Origin: PALSA-612 sp964595575
Lineage (GTDB): Bacteria > Actinomycetota > Thermoleophilia > Gaiellales > Gaiellaceae
Assembly (NCBI GenBank): GCA_964595575.1
Contig: CAZQRA010000008.1
Span: 1 to 64,000, forward strand
Length of the DNA stretch: 64,000 nucleotides
Direction of reading: 5' to 3'
In this document: piece after piece, positions 41,995-50,837 of the stretch
Layout of the letters: each line of letters begins with the position of its first letter
Numbering within the stretch: position 1 is the first letter of the stretch
Translations under genes and position numbers: made by a program
Notes under the pieces: model-generated
The model's input: the letters and a program-made list of their open reading frames with translations, nothing else
Database searches by the model: none
Told to the model about the DNA's origin: nothing

Positions 41995-43623
41995 ATGGCG
42001 GATCGCGATCGGATAGAAGAGGCGGCGGCGCAGGGGCTCACCCGCGAGCAGTTCCTGCGCCGGGCGGCGGCCGGAGGCGCGCTCGTCGCCGCCGGCGGCC
42101 TGGTCGAGCTGGCGGAAGGGGCGGCGCCCAAGCCCAAGCGCGGGGGCACGTTCCGGCTGGGCATCACGGGCGGCTCGGCCAAGGACTTCATCGACGGCCA
42201 GCACATCGTCGACAAGCCCGACATCGTGCGGCTGGTGGCCACCTTCGAGGGGCTCTCCTACTTCAACGAGCAGTACAAGCCGACCATCGACGGGCTGGCC
42301 GAGGAGATCACGCCCGAGCGGGCCGACCGCTGGCTCGTTCGCCTGCGGCAAGGGATCGAGTTCCACAACGGAAAGACGGTGACCGCCGACGACGTCATCT
42401 ACTCCATGCGGCGGACGGCCACCCACCCCCTCAAGCTGTTTGGGAACGCCTCCTTCAAGAACGTCGACTTCAGCCGCACCCGGAAGCTCGACCGCTGGAC
42501 GGTGCGCGTGTTCCTGAAGAGCCCCGACGTCACCCTCATCGACGCCTTCTCCCAGTACTTCCAGGGCATCGTCCCTGTGGGCTACCCCATGAAGGATCTG
42601 GCCAGCCGCACGAATAGCCCCCTTCGCTTCGTGGGGACGGGACCCTACAAGGTGAAGAGCTTCGTGCCCGGCCGCCAGAGCGTCCACGTCCGGAACGAGA
42701 ACTACTGGCGCTCGGGCCAGCCCTACTTCGACGAGGTCATCATCATCGACTTCCCCGACGACACGGCCCGGGTGAACGCTCTCTTGAGCGGGCAGGTGGA
42801 CGCGATCACGGACGTCCCCTACGCCCAGGTCCCGGTCGTCAAGCGCCGCAAGAACCTGAGGATCTACGAGGCGCCCACGGGGGCCTGGAACCCGATCTCG
42901 ATGCGGGTCGACGTCCCCCCCTTCAACGACAACCGGGTGCGCCAGGCCATGCGGCTCCTCATCAATCGACCGCAGGTGGTCAAGCAGGCCTTGGCCGGCC
43001 ACGGGCGGGTAGCGAACGACATCTACTCCCCCTTCGACCTCTGCTATGCCGGCGACGAGTTTCCCCAGCGCCGCTACGACCCCGAGCGGGCCCGGGCCCT
43101 GCTCAAGGCGGCCGGGCAGGAGGGCCTGACCGTCGACCTGCAGACGACGGCGGCTGACACGGGCATGGTCGAGGAGGCCCAGATCCTGGCTCAGAACGCC
43201 AAGGCGGCCGGCGTCACCATCAACGTCAAGGTGCTGGACGGCGGCACCTTCTACGGCGACCAGTACCTGCAGTGGCCGTTCGCCACCGACTTCTGGGGGA
43301 CGCGGAACTACCTGGCCCAGGTGACGGTGGGAAGCCTCGCCACCTCCCCCTTCAACGAGACCCACTGGGACAAGCACCCCAAGTACCCGCGCTTCCTCTC
43401 CCTGTACAGGCAGGCCTTGCGCACCGTGAGCCTCGAGAAGCGCTGCGACATCATCCGGGAGATGCAGCGCCTGGAGTACGAGGAGGGCGGCCACATCATC
43501 CCCTACTTCAAGAACCTGACCGACGCCTACTCGGCCAAGGTCGGCGGGTTCAAGATCGATCGCGGTACCCTCAACTTGAACAAGTACGGAAACGGGTTCC
43601 GCACGATCTACTTTGTCGCCTAG
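41995..43623 (+). CDS. Peptide/nickel-type ABC transporter substrate-binding protein (SBP_bac_5)
   Basis: A 542-residue exported binding protein of the DppA/OppA family. The N-terminus has a twin-arginine-like signal (EQFLRRAAAGGALVAAGG); the mature fold shows GGTFRLGITGG, FHNGKTVTADDVIYSMRR and VKSFVPGRQSVHVRNENYW. ATG 41995 is chosen for the ribosome site GGAGG about eight bases upstream. The leader contains TTGACC at 41880-41885 and a weak TTCACT 17 bp later as promoter candidates. Ligand is unknown; peptides, opines or guanidino compounds would suit the neighbours. Confidence 0.87.
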   Translation: MADRDRIEEAAAQGLTREQFLRRAAAGGALVAAGGLVELAEGAAPKPKRGGTFRLGITGGSAKDFIDGQHIVDKPDIVRLVATFEGLSYFNEQYKPTIDGLAEEITPERADRWLVRLRQGIEFHNGKTVTADDVIYSMRRTATHPLKLFGNASFKNVDFSRTRKLDRWTVRVFLKSPDVTLIDAFSQYFQGIVPVGYPMKDLASRTNSPLRFVGTGPYKVKSFVPGRQSVHVRNENYWRSGQPYFDEVIIIDFPDDTARVNALLSGQVDAITDVPYAQVPVVKRRKNLRIYEAPTGAWNPISMRVDVPPFNDNRVRQAMRLLINRPQVVKQALAGHGRVANDIYSPFDLCYAGDEFPQRRYDPERARALLKAAGQEGLTVDLQTTAADTGMVEEAQILAQNAKAAGVTINVKVLDGGTFYGDQYLQWPFATDFWGTRNYLAQVTVGSLATSPFNETHWDKHPKYPRFLSLYRQALRTVSLEKRCDIIREMQRLEYEEGGHIIPYFKNLTDAYSAKVGGFKIDRGTLNLNKYGNGFRTIYFVA

Positions 43624-43633
43624 GACGCAGCCG

Positions 43634-43666
43634 GGGGCCGGAGCCGTAGGGGACGGCTCCGGCCCC
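43634..43666 (+). terminator. Intercistronic hairpin after the binding-protein gene
   Basis: A 14-bp perfect stem (GGGGCCGGAGCCGT with its complement) and 5-nt loop AGGGG, ten bases after the stop of the binding protein. There is no T tract, so it may stabilise the upstream message or partly end transcription, giving more binding protein than permease. Confidence 0.6.
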
Positions 43667-43683
43667 GCGGTCCCGGATCCCCT

Positions 43684-43693
43684 NNNNNNNNNN
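43684..43693. other. Assembly gap (10 N)
   Basis: Ten N between the binding-protein gene and the first permease gene, beside a strong hairpin. The promoter or ribosome site of the permease gene could be affected. Confidence 1.
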
Positions 43694-43709
43694 CGGCGAC
43701 CCGGCTTGG

Positions 43710-44735
43710 ATGGAAAGGCTCAATCGCGTCGAGCTTCTCGCCGGTCCGCTCCTCCGGGGGCGCCCCCGCCTCTTCCGGGGGATCGCCGGCTTCGTGCTGC
43801 AGCGCCTGCTCTTCGGCCTCGTCACCCTGGTCGTGGCCTCGATCGTCATCTTCGCGGCCACCCAAGCCCTTCCCGGCGACGCTGCTCGCTCCATCCTCGG
43901 TCGCACGGCCACCCCCGAGTCCCTGGCTGCCCTGCGGGAGCAGCTCGGCCTCGACAAGCCCGTGGTCGAGCAGTACTGGAGCTGGATCTCGGGCGTCCTG
44001 ACCGGCGACCTCGGCACCTCGCTGGCCGCCGGCCTGCCGGTGACCGAGGTGATCGGGGAGCGGGTGGGGAACTCCGCCTTCCTCATGGCGGTGGCGGCGG
44101 CGGCCAGTATCCCCCTGGCGGTGCTCTTAGGGGCGGTGAGCGCCCGGCGCCGCGACCGCCTCTTCGACCACGCCGTCTCCATCGTCACCCTGGGCCTCGC
44201 CGCCCTCCCTGAGTTCGTGGTCGGGATCGCCCTCATCCTCCTCTTCGCCACCACCGTGTTCCACCTATTCCCGGCCGTGACCATCATCTCCCCGGGATCG
44301 CCGCCCTGGGACCACCCCAAGGAGCTCGTCCTCCCCATCGTCACCTTGGCCATCGCCGTCACCCCCTACGTCACCCGCATCATGCGGGCCTCCATGGTGG
44401 AGATCCTGGAGAGCGACTTCGTGGAGATGGCCCGCTTGAAGGGCCTTCCCGAGCGGCTCGTCCTCTGGCGGCACGCCGTCCCCAACGGCATCGCTCCCAC
44501 CTTCCAGGTGATCGCCATCAACCTCGCCTACCTGGCCGGCGGCATCGTGGTGGTGGAGGCGGTCTTCAACTACCCCGGCATCGGAGCCGGCTTCGTCAGC
44601 GCGGTCCAGAGCCGGGACGTGCCCGTGGTGCAGGCCCTCGCCTTGCTCATCGCCGCCCTCTACGTCGTCCTCAACCTCCTTGCCGATGTGGCCACCATCC
44701 TCGTGAGCCCCCGTCTGCGGACGGCCCTGCGATGA
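43710..44735 (+). CDS. Peptide-type ABC transporter permease (DppB family)
   Basis: A 341-residue permease with about six membrane helices. DppB signs: the first helix after a basic tail (VLQRLLFGLVTLVVASIVIF), PGDAARSILGRTATPESLAALREQLGLDKP, and the EAA loop VEMARLKGLPERLVLWRHAVPNGI. The N-terminus is somewhat long and no clear ribosome site is visible because of the nearby N run, so the start could be later. The stop overlaps the next permease start (ATGA). Confidence 0.85.
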   Translation: MERLNRVELLAGPLLRGRPRLFRGIAGFVLQRLLFGLVTLVVASIVIFAATQALPGDAARSILGRTATPESLAALREQLGLDKPVVEQYWSWISGVLTGDLGTSLAAGLPVTEVIGERVGNSAFLMAVAAAASIPLAVLLGAVSARRRDRLFDHAVSIVTLGLAALPEFVVGIALILLFATTVFHLFPAVTIISPGSPPWDHPKELVLPIVTLAIAVTPYVTRIMRASMVEILESDFVEMARLKGLPERLVLWRHAVPNGIAPTFQVIAINLAYLAGGIVVVEAVFNYPGIGAGFVSAVQSRDVPVVQALALLIAALYVVLNLLADVATILVSPRLRTALR

Positions 44736-45643
44736 GCGACCAGGCCCTGGCCCTGGGCACGACCGGCGCTTCTCATCGGCCCTGGCTTCTCCTCTTGGCG
44801 GGCACCTGGCGCCAGGGTCGGACGAAGGTGGGGGCCGCCATCGTCTGCCTGCTCGTCGCCACCGCGGTCGTCGGGCCCTTCTTCAGCCCCTACGCCCCCG
44901 ACGAGTCGGTGAAGGTGGCGGGGCAGTTCGCGAGCCCGTTCGAGCCTCCCTCGGCGGCGGCGGCCCTGGGCACCGACAACCTGGGCCGGGACGTGTTGAG
45001 CCGCTTCCTGTGGGGCGGGCGGTCGGTGCTCGCCCTATCGGCGCTGGCCACCGCCCTCGGAGCGGTGGTGGGGGTGGCCGTGGGCCTGATCGCGGCCTAC
45101 GCTCGGAACGTGGTGGACGAGATCCTCATGCGGGCGATGGACGTGGTGCTCGCCTTCCCCCAGCTCGTCTTCGCCCTCGTCCTGGTAGCCACCGTCGGCC
45201 CCAAGCTGTGGCTGCTCGTGCTGGCGGTGGGGATCACCACCGCCCCCCGCGTGGCCCGGGTCACTCGGGGGGCGGCGGTGGAGGTGGTGGAGCGGGACTT
45301 CGTGCGGGCCGCCGAAGGGATCGGCGTTCCCTCCTGGCGGATCCTCGTGGGCGAGGTACTTCCCAACGTCACCAGCCCCCTCATCGTCGAGGTGGGCCTC
45401 CGGCTCACCTTCAACATCGCCGTCATCGCCGCCTTGAGCTTCCTCGGCTTCGGCCTGCAGCCGCCGGCGGCCGACTGGGGGCTCATGATCAACGAGAACC
45501 GGCAGGGCCTCCTCGCCGACCAGCCTTGGGGGGTGGTGCTGCCGGTAGCCGCCATCGGCCTTCTCACCATCGGCGTGAGCCTGGTGGGGGACGGGTTCTC
45601 GCGGGCGGCGATCGGCATCGAGCGGCGCCGGGTGGGGGAGTGA
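44732..45643 (+). CDS. Peptide-type ABC transporter permease (DppC family)
   Basis: A 303-residue permease. DppC marks: PFEPPSAAAALGTDNLGRDVLSRFLWGGRSVL near residues 70-100 and the EAA loop VRAAEGIGVPSWRILVGEVLPNV. Six membrane helices are expected. It pairs with the DppB-like gene upstream (ATGA overlap) and is joined to the ATPase gene by GTGA. Channel for the ligand of the SBP at 41995. Confidence 0.9.
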   Translation: MSDQALALGTTGASHRPWLLLLAGTWRQGRTKVGAAIVCLLVATAVVGPFFSPYAPDESVKVAGQFASPFEPPSAAAALGTDNLGRDVLSRFLWGGRSVLALSALATALGAVVGVAVGLIAAYARNVVDEILMRAMDVVLAFPQLVFALVLVATVGPKLWLLVLAVGITTAPRVARVTRGAAVEVVERDFVRAAEGIGVPSWRILVGEVLPNVTSPLIVEVGLRLTFNIAVIAALSFLGFGLQPPAADWGLMINENRQGLLADQPWGVVLPVAAIGLLTIGVSLVGDGFSRAAIGIERRRVGE

Positions 45644-47445
45644 GCGGGCGGCCCGCGCTCGAGGTCGAGGGCCTGCGCGTGGAGCTCGTCGGCTCCCGCC
45701 TGGACATCGTGGACGAGGTCACCTTCTCGGTGGGGGCAGGCGAGGTGCTGGGGCTCGTGGGCGAGTCGGGCTCGGGCAAGACCACCGTGGGGCTGGCGAT
45801 CATGGGGCATTGCCGGAGGGGGGCCCGGATCGCGGGCGGAGACGTCCGCGTCGCCGGGGAGAGCATCCTGGGCAAGCCTCCGCAGGAGGCGCGCAGCCTG
45901 CGGGGGCGGGTCGTCTCCTACGTCCCCCAGGATCCGACGGCGGCCCTCAACCCTGCTCTGCGCATCGAGACCCAGCTCATGGAGACCCTGAGCGCCCACG
46001 GCTACGGGGCAGACCCAGGGGAGCGCCGCTCCCGCCTCCGGGAGATGCTGGAGGAGGTGCTCTTGCCCAGCGACCGCGGCTTCCTCCGCCGCTACCCCCA
46101 CGAGCTGTCCGGGGGCCAGCAGCAGCGGGTAGCCCTGGCCATGGCCTTCGCCTGCCGACCGAAGGTCATCGTCCTGGACGAGCCCACCACCGGCCTGGAC
46201 GTAACCACCCAGGCCCACGTGCTAGAGACGGTGCGCGACCTCTGCCGGTCGCACGGGGTCGCCGCCGTGTACATCAGCCACGACCTGGCCGTGGTGGCGG
46301 CCCTCGCTCACCGGGTGGGGGTGATGTACGGGGGACGGCTGGTCGAGATTGGGCCCGAGCGGCAGCTCTTCCGGGCCGCCGGCCACCCCTACACGCGCCG
46401 GCTGGTCCAGGCCATCCCCGACATCTCGGGGCGGTACGCCCTGATCGGGATCCCCGGGCGGGCGCCGGCCCCGGGCCAGCGTCCTTCCGGGTGCTTCTTC
46501 GCCCCCCGCTGCGAGTACGCGGTGGAGCGCTGTCGGCTGGGCCCGCCTCCGGCCCGCTCCCTCTCCCAAGGGCACTTCGTCCGCTGCTTCCGGGCCGAGG
46601 AGGTGGCGGCGGAGAGCGTCCTCCAGCGGGTCGAGCTGGAGGCCGCCGAGCGGGGGCGGGAAGGGCAGGAGCCCCTGCTCTCCGTGCGGGGGGTGCGGGC
46701 TGCCTACGGCTCGCTGGAGGTGCTGCACGGGATCGGGCTGGACGTGTGGCCGAGCGAGTGCCTGGCCTTGGTAGGGGAGTCGGGGAGCGGCAAGACTACG
46801 CTCGCCCGCTGCGTCGCCGGCCTCCACCGCCGCTGGGCAGGGGAGATCCTCCTTTCGGGCAAGCGGCTGGCCCAGGCGGCGGCCGACCGTGACCGGGAGG
46901 AGCGCCGCCTCGTCCAGTACATCTTCCAGAGTCCCTACACCTCCCTCAACCCCCGCAAGACCGTAGGCCAAATCGTGGGCCAGCCCCTTCGCGTCTTCTT
47001 CGGCGCGGGAGGCAAAGAGGCCCAAGAGCGGATCGCCGCCGCCCTCGACAGCGTGGCTCTCCCTGCCTCCTACGTCGATCGCTACCCGGACGAGCTCTCG
47101 GGCGGGGAGCGCCAGCGGGTGGCCATCGCCCGGGCCCTCGCCGCCCAGCCCGCCCTCCTCGTCTGCGACGAGATCACCTCCGCCCTGGACGTGTCGGTGC
47201 AGGCGGCGATCGTGGAGCTCTTGGCCGAGCTGCAGGAGCGGCTGGGGTTGGGCCTCCTCTTCGTCACCCACAACCTGGCCCTCATCCGCACCATCGCCCA
47301 GGAGGTGGCGGTCATGAGCGAGGGCCGCATCGTCGAGTACGGTCCCGTGGAGGAGGTGCTGGCCGCTCCCCGGGCTCCGTACACCCGCCGCCTCCTCTCC
47401 GACACCCCCAGCTTGGACGCTGCCCTGGCTCGAGCCGGAGGGTAG
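45640..47445 (+). CDS. Fused dual ATPase of a peptide-type ABC transporter (DppD-DppF)
   Basis: A 601-residue fusion of two oligopeptide-type ATPases that are usually separate. The first half has Walker A GESGSGKTTVG and HELSGGQQQRVALAMAF, then the Cys-rich end CFFAPRCEYAVERCRLG (a cluster of cysteines seen in DppD C-termini); the second has GESGSGKTTLARC, YIFQSPYTSLNPRKTVG and DELSGGERQRVAIARAL. Both active sites look intact. GTG 45640 overlaps the permease stop. It powers the importer of the 41995 operon. Confidence 0.9.
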   Translation: MSGRPALEVEGLRVELVGSRLDIVDEVTFSVGAGEVLGLVGESGSGKTTVGLAIMGHCRRGARIAGGDVRVAGESILGKPPQEARSLRGRVVSYVPQDPTAALNPALRIETQLMETLSAHGYGADPGERRSRLREMLEEVLLPSDRGFLRRYPHELSGGQQQRVALAMAFACRPKVIVLDEPTTGLDVTTQAHVLETVRDLCRSHGVAAVYISHDLAVVAALAHRVGVMYGGRLVEIGPERQLFRAAGHPYTRRLVQAIPDISGRYALIGIPGRAPAPGQRPSGCFFAPRCEYAVERCRLGPPPARSLSQGHFVRCFRAEEVAAESVLQRVELEAAERGREGQEPLLSVRGVRAAYGSLEVLHGIGLDVWPSECLALVGESGSGKTTLARCVAGLHRRWAGEILLSGKRLAQAAADRDREERRLVQYIFQSPYTSLNPRKTVGQIVGQPLRVFFGAGGKEAQERIAAALDSVALPASYVDRYPDELSGGERQRVAIARALAAQPALLVCDEITSALDVSVQAAIVELLAELQERLGLGLLFVTHNLALIRTIAQEVAVMSEGRIVEYGPVEEVLAAPRAPYTRRLLSDTPSLDAALARAGG

Positions 47446-47457
47446 GGAAGGAGGCTC

Positions 47458-48423
47458 TCAGGCTCGCCGCCAGCGGCCCAGCTCCACCTCCTCGGCCAAG
47501 CCGAGCTCCCGGAGGTGGACGAGGTGGGCGAGCGCCTCGGCCAGCGCGAAGGGGCGCTCGTGCGGCCCGGGCGGGTCGCCGAAGACGCGCCGGGCCACCT
47601 CGTAGGTCGTGGTCGGCCGGGAAGCGAGGGCGTCCAGGTGGGCGCGGAGGCGGAAACGGTGGTGGCGCTCGAGCTGGCGGACGCGCTGGACGGGGTCGGC
47701 GATCGTCTGCTCGTGCCCCGGGTACACGACCGCCGGGCGGATCTGGGCCAGGCGGTCGAGGGTGGCCAGGTAGTCGCGCACGGGGTCGGGGCCGGAGTCC
47801 TGCCACAGCCCCACGTTGGGGGTGATCCGCTCGAGGAGGACGTCGCCGGCGAAGAGCCTGCCCGACCGCTCCCCGAGGAGGGCGATGTGCCCGGGAGCGT
47901 GGCCGGGCAGCTCGAGGACGAGGAAGTTCTCGTCCCCCATCTCCAGGCGGTCGCCCTCCTCCACGAGGAGGGTGGGCTGGGCCATGTCGAGGGGTAGCGA
48001 GACCTCCGCGGCCACGACCTCGGCCGCGTGGCCGACGGGCATGCCGTGGGCGAGGAGGTAGCGGCGGTAGGCCTCGAGGTCGCGGTCGGCCCCGAAGGCA
48101 GCCCGGGCCAGGGCGGCGTCCCTCCTTCCCTGCACGATCTCCTCCGGCTGCACGAGGTCGGCGAGGAGGGCCCCGCCGCCTACGTGGTCAGGGTGGTAGT
48201 GGGTGAGGACGAGGCGGGTCACCCGTGGCCTTCCCATCTGGGCAAGCGCCTCCTGCCAGGCCGAAGCGGTGCCCTGGGTGCCGAGCCCGGTGTCGATGAG
48301 CGTCCAACCGTCGGCCGACGGCACCGCGTAGCAGTGGACGTGGTCGAGTGCCCAGGGGAGGGCATGGGTGACGCGAACGACGCCGCCCGGAAGCTCCGCC
48401 ACCCTCACGCCTCGGTCCCTCAC
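47458..48423 (-). CDS. MBL-fold metallo-hydrolase
   Basis: A 321-residue metallo-beta-lactamase-fold hydrolase. The zinc motif is THYHPDHVGG, with His75, His77, Asp79 and His80; further ligands are in LPGHAPGHIAL and LFAGDVLLE, and VVYPGHEQTI near the end. The C-terminus carries an extra helical domain (ASRPTTTYEVARRVFGDPPG). Similar proteins include glyoxalase II- and LACTB2-like hydrolases. The GTG start overlaps the MFS stop (GTGA) and is the choice that fits the local pattern; GTG 48408 is possible. Confidence 0.82.
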   Translation of the reverse strand: MRDRGVRVAELPGGVVRVTHALPWALDHVHCYAVPSADGWTLIDTGLGTQGTASAWQEALAQMGRPRVTRLVLTHYHPDHVGGGALLADLVQPEEIVQGRRDAALARAAFGADRDLEAYRRYLLAHGMPVGHAAEVVAAEVSLPLDMAQPTLLVEEGDRLEMGDENFLVLELPGHAPGHIALLGERSGRLFAGDVLLERITPNVGLWQDSGPDPVRDYLATLDRLAQIRPAVVYPGHEQTIADPVQRVRQLERHHRFRLRAHLDALASRPTTTYEVARRVFGDPPGPHERPFALAEALAHLVHLRELGLAEEVELGRWRRA

Positions 48424-49619
48424 CAGGGCGCCCGGGCTTGCTCTTCCTCTGGAAGCCTGCGCCGGGCGGGGATCTGCGGGGCTTGACTCGACTCCCTGCC
48501 CGCCATCCAGGCTGCAGCCGCCAGGCAGACGGCGGCGAGGAGGGCGTAGGCCGCGCGATCCCCTCCTGCCTGGGCGACCGACCCGGCCAGGAGCGGGCCC
48601 CCGGTGGCGGCGATCCCCCACAGCACGTTGAGGATGCCCATCACCGCTCCCCGCCCCAGGGCGGCCCGATGGGCCCCGGTCGCTCCCAGCGAGTACACGA
48701 TCGTGTCCAGGGTGGCCCAGAACGGCGCCCGCACGAACAGGAAGGCGACGGCGGCCAGGGCCGCCTCGCTGCCGATGACGACCAGGAAGGAGAGCCCGTA
48801 GGCGAGCACCGCTGCCCCTGCCACCCGCACTGTGACCGCCCGCGAGCCCATCCGGGCCACGCCCCCGCTGACCAGGGCGTAGAGGAGAGAGGCGCCGGAG
48901 AAGAGGAGGCCGATCTCCCCGGCGGACACGCCGGCCTGCCGCAGGCGCAGGGGGACGAGCAGGTTGACCCCGCCGGCCACGAGCCCGAGGAGGAGCATGA
49001 CGACCAGGCTGGCGAGGACGAGGGAGTCGCCGCCAGCGGCTCTCAGGGAGGCGAGGGCCGGCCGGTCGAGGCGCTGAGCCCCGTGCTGGGGCAGGGCGAC
49101 CATAGCCAGGCTGACGAGGGCGCCCAGGCCGGCGGCGACCAGGAAGGGCGCCCCGGTACCCAGAGAGTCGGCCACGAGGCCGGCGAAGGCGGGGCCGGCC
49201 GCGAAGCCCAGGCCCGAGGTGGCTACGGTGGCGCCCATCCTGCGGGCAGGGGGGCGCTCGGCGGAGTCGGCTAGGAAAGCCAGGCCCGCCGTCCACAGGG
49301 CCCCCACCGAGGCCCCGAATGCAGCCCGGGCGAGGAGGAAGGACCAGAAGTCCCCGGCCAGGCCCTGGCCCAAGGAGGAGGCGGCGAAGAGAACGGCCGA
49401 GGCGGCGGTGAGCGCCCGTGCCCCCACTCGGTCGGCAAGGAGGCCGATGGGGACGGCGACCAGGATCGTCATGAACCCGCCCGAGGCGAGGAGCGCCCCC
49501 GTCTCCACCTTGGACAGGTGGAGGTCGCGGGCGAAGGTGGGAGCGAGCGGCACCAGGGCCGTCCACACCAGCGTCTGGAGGAGGAAGAGGGCGTACAGGG
49601 GAAGGAGGCGGGCGCTCAC
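48420..49619 (-). CDS. Major facilitator superfamily transporter
   Basis: A 399-residue membrane protein with about twelve helices in the MFS arrangement. N-terminal motif A appears as PIGLLADRVGARALTAASAV, and the start FLLQTLVWTALVPLAPTFA is typical. Substrate unknown; drug or metabolite efflux is common in this branch. GTG 49619 is chosen because TAGTAT lies seven bases upstream. Two-gene operon with the MBL hydrolase, divergent from the acyl-CoA dehydrogenase operon. Confidence 0.85.
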   Translation of the reverse strand: MSARLLPLYALFLLQTLVWTALVPLAPTFARDLHLSKVETGALLASGGFMTILVAVPIGLLADRVGARALTAASAVLFAASSLGQGLAGDFWSFLLARAAFGASVGALWTAGLAFLADSAERPPARRMGATVATSGLGFAAGPAFAGLVADSLGTGAPFLVAAGLGALVSLAMVALPQHGAQRLDRPALASLRAAGGDSLVLASLVVMLLLGLVAGGVNLLVPLRLRQAGVSAGEIGLLFSGASLLYALVSGGVARMGSRAVTVRVAGAAVLAYGLSFLVVIGSEAALAAVAFLFVRAPFWATLDTIVYSLGATGAHRAALGRGAVMGILNVLWGIAATGGPLLAGSVAQAGGDRAAYALLAAVCLAAAAWMAGRESSQAPQIPARRRLPEEEQARAPW

Positions 49620-49626
49620 ACAGGCC

Positions 49627-49658
49627 ATACTACGGCGCGGCCGCCGATCTGGGAGAAT
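49627..49658. promoter_or_regulatory. Divergent -10 boxes of the MFS and acyl-CoA dehydrogenase operons
   Basis: Minus strand: TAGTAT (49627-49632), seven bases before GTG 49619. Plus strand: GAGAAT (49653-49658), six bases before GTG 49665. The intergenic space is 45 bp, so both mRNAs must be leaderless or nearly so. Confidence 0.55.
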
Positions 49659-49664
49659 CGCCCC

Positions 49665-50837
49665 GTGGGGTACGAGCCTCGCACCGAGGGCCTGGTCGAG
49701 CTGACGCCCGAGCAGCGGGAGATCCAAGCCCTGTGTCGGGACTTCGCCCGCCGCGAGATCCGCCCCATCGCGAAGCAGGTGGACGAGGCCGATGCCGAGA
49801 TGCCGTGGGAGATCTGGTACCGGGCGGCCGAGCTAGGGCTGACCTCGTTCATGCTCCCCGAGGAGTACGGCGGCGGGGGCATGACCGACCTCTTCACCCA
49901 GTGCCTGGTCCAGGAGGAGCTGTGCTTCGGCTGCGCCGGCATCGGCAACCTCATTACCTCCGGCGGCTTCTTCGCCGGGCCGGTGCTGGCCCTGGGCGAC
50001 GAGGAGCAGAGGCGCCGGTGGCTGGAGCCGCTGTGCGGCCCTCGGCCGCCCCTGACGGCGGTGGCGGTGACCGAGCCGGGGGCGGGCTCAGACGCGGCCG
50101 CCATCGAGACCACGGCCAGGCGGGTGGAGGGGGGCTACGTCCTGCGGGGCCAGAAGAGCTGGATCTCGAACGGCGGCGTGGCCGAGTACTACGTCGTCTT
50201 CGCCACCGTGGCCCCGGGGACAGGCTACCGCGGCATCACCGCCTTCCTGGTGGAAAAGGGGGACGAGGGGGTCTCCTTCGGGGCCCCTATGCGCAAGATG
50301 GGACAGCGGGCCATCATCTCCACCGAGATCTTCCTGGAGGATGTGTTCGTCCCCGAGGAGCGGCGCCTGGGCCAGGAGGGAGAGGCCTTCAAGGGCTTGA
50401 TGCGCACTTTCGACCACTCCCGGGTAATCCTGGGGGCGGCGGCCACCGGCCTTGCCCGGGCCGCCCTCGAGTACGCCCTGGAGTACGCCAAGACGCGGCA
50501 GGCCTTCGGTAAGCCGATCGCCCACCACCAGGCCGTCGGCTTCCGGCTGGCCGACATGGCCCTTCGCGTCGACGCGGCCCGGCTGCTCGTGTGGAGAGCC
50601 GCCCGCCTGCTCGACGCCGGGAAGGAGGGGTCGCTGGAGGCCTCCATGGCCAAGCTGGCCGCCTCGGAGACCGCCATGTGGTGCGCCTGGGCGGCGGTGC
50701 AGACCCTGGGCGGGTGGGGCTACTCGCGGGAATACCCTGTGGAGAAGTGGATGCGCGACGCCAAGCTGGAGGAGATCGAGGAGGGGACCTCCGACATTCA
50801 GCGCCTCATCATCTCCCGCCGCCTGCTCGAGCGGTGA
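49665..50837 (+). CDS. Acyl-CoA dehydrogenase
   Basis: A 390-residue flavin acyl-CoA dehydrogenase: FMLPEEYGGGGMTDLFTQCLVQEEL, AVTEPGAGSDAAAIETTARRV, RQAFGKPIAHHQAVGFRLADM, TLGGWGYSREYPVEKWMRDA and the end EGTSDIQRLIISRRLLE, with the catalytic Glu in that last stretch. It has normal family length. It heads a five-gene operon joined by GTGA/ATGA overlaps with an ADP-forming acyl-CoA synthetase and a molybdenum hydroxylase. GTG start set by GAGAAT six bases upstream. Confidence 0.88.
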   Translation: MGYEPRTEGLVELTPEQREIQALCRDFARREIRPIAKQVDEADAEMPWEIWYRAAELGLTSFMLPEEYGGGGMTDLFTQCLVQEELCFGCAGIGNLITSGGFFAGPVLALGDEEQRRRWLEPLCGPRPPLTAVAVTEPGAGSDAAAIETTARRVEGGYVLRGQKSWISNGGVAEYYVVFATVAPGTGYRGITAFLVEKGDEGVSFGAPMRKMGQRAIISTEIFLEDVFVPEERRLGQEGEAFKGLMRTFDHSRVILGAAATGLARAALEYALEYAKTRQAFGKPIAHHQAVGFRLADMALRVDAARLLVWRAARLLDAGKEGSLEASMAKLAASETAMWCAWAAVQTLGGWGYSREYPVEKWMRDAKLEEIEEGTSDIQRLIISRRLLER

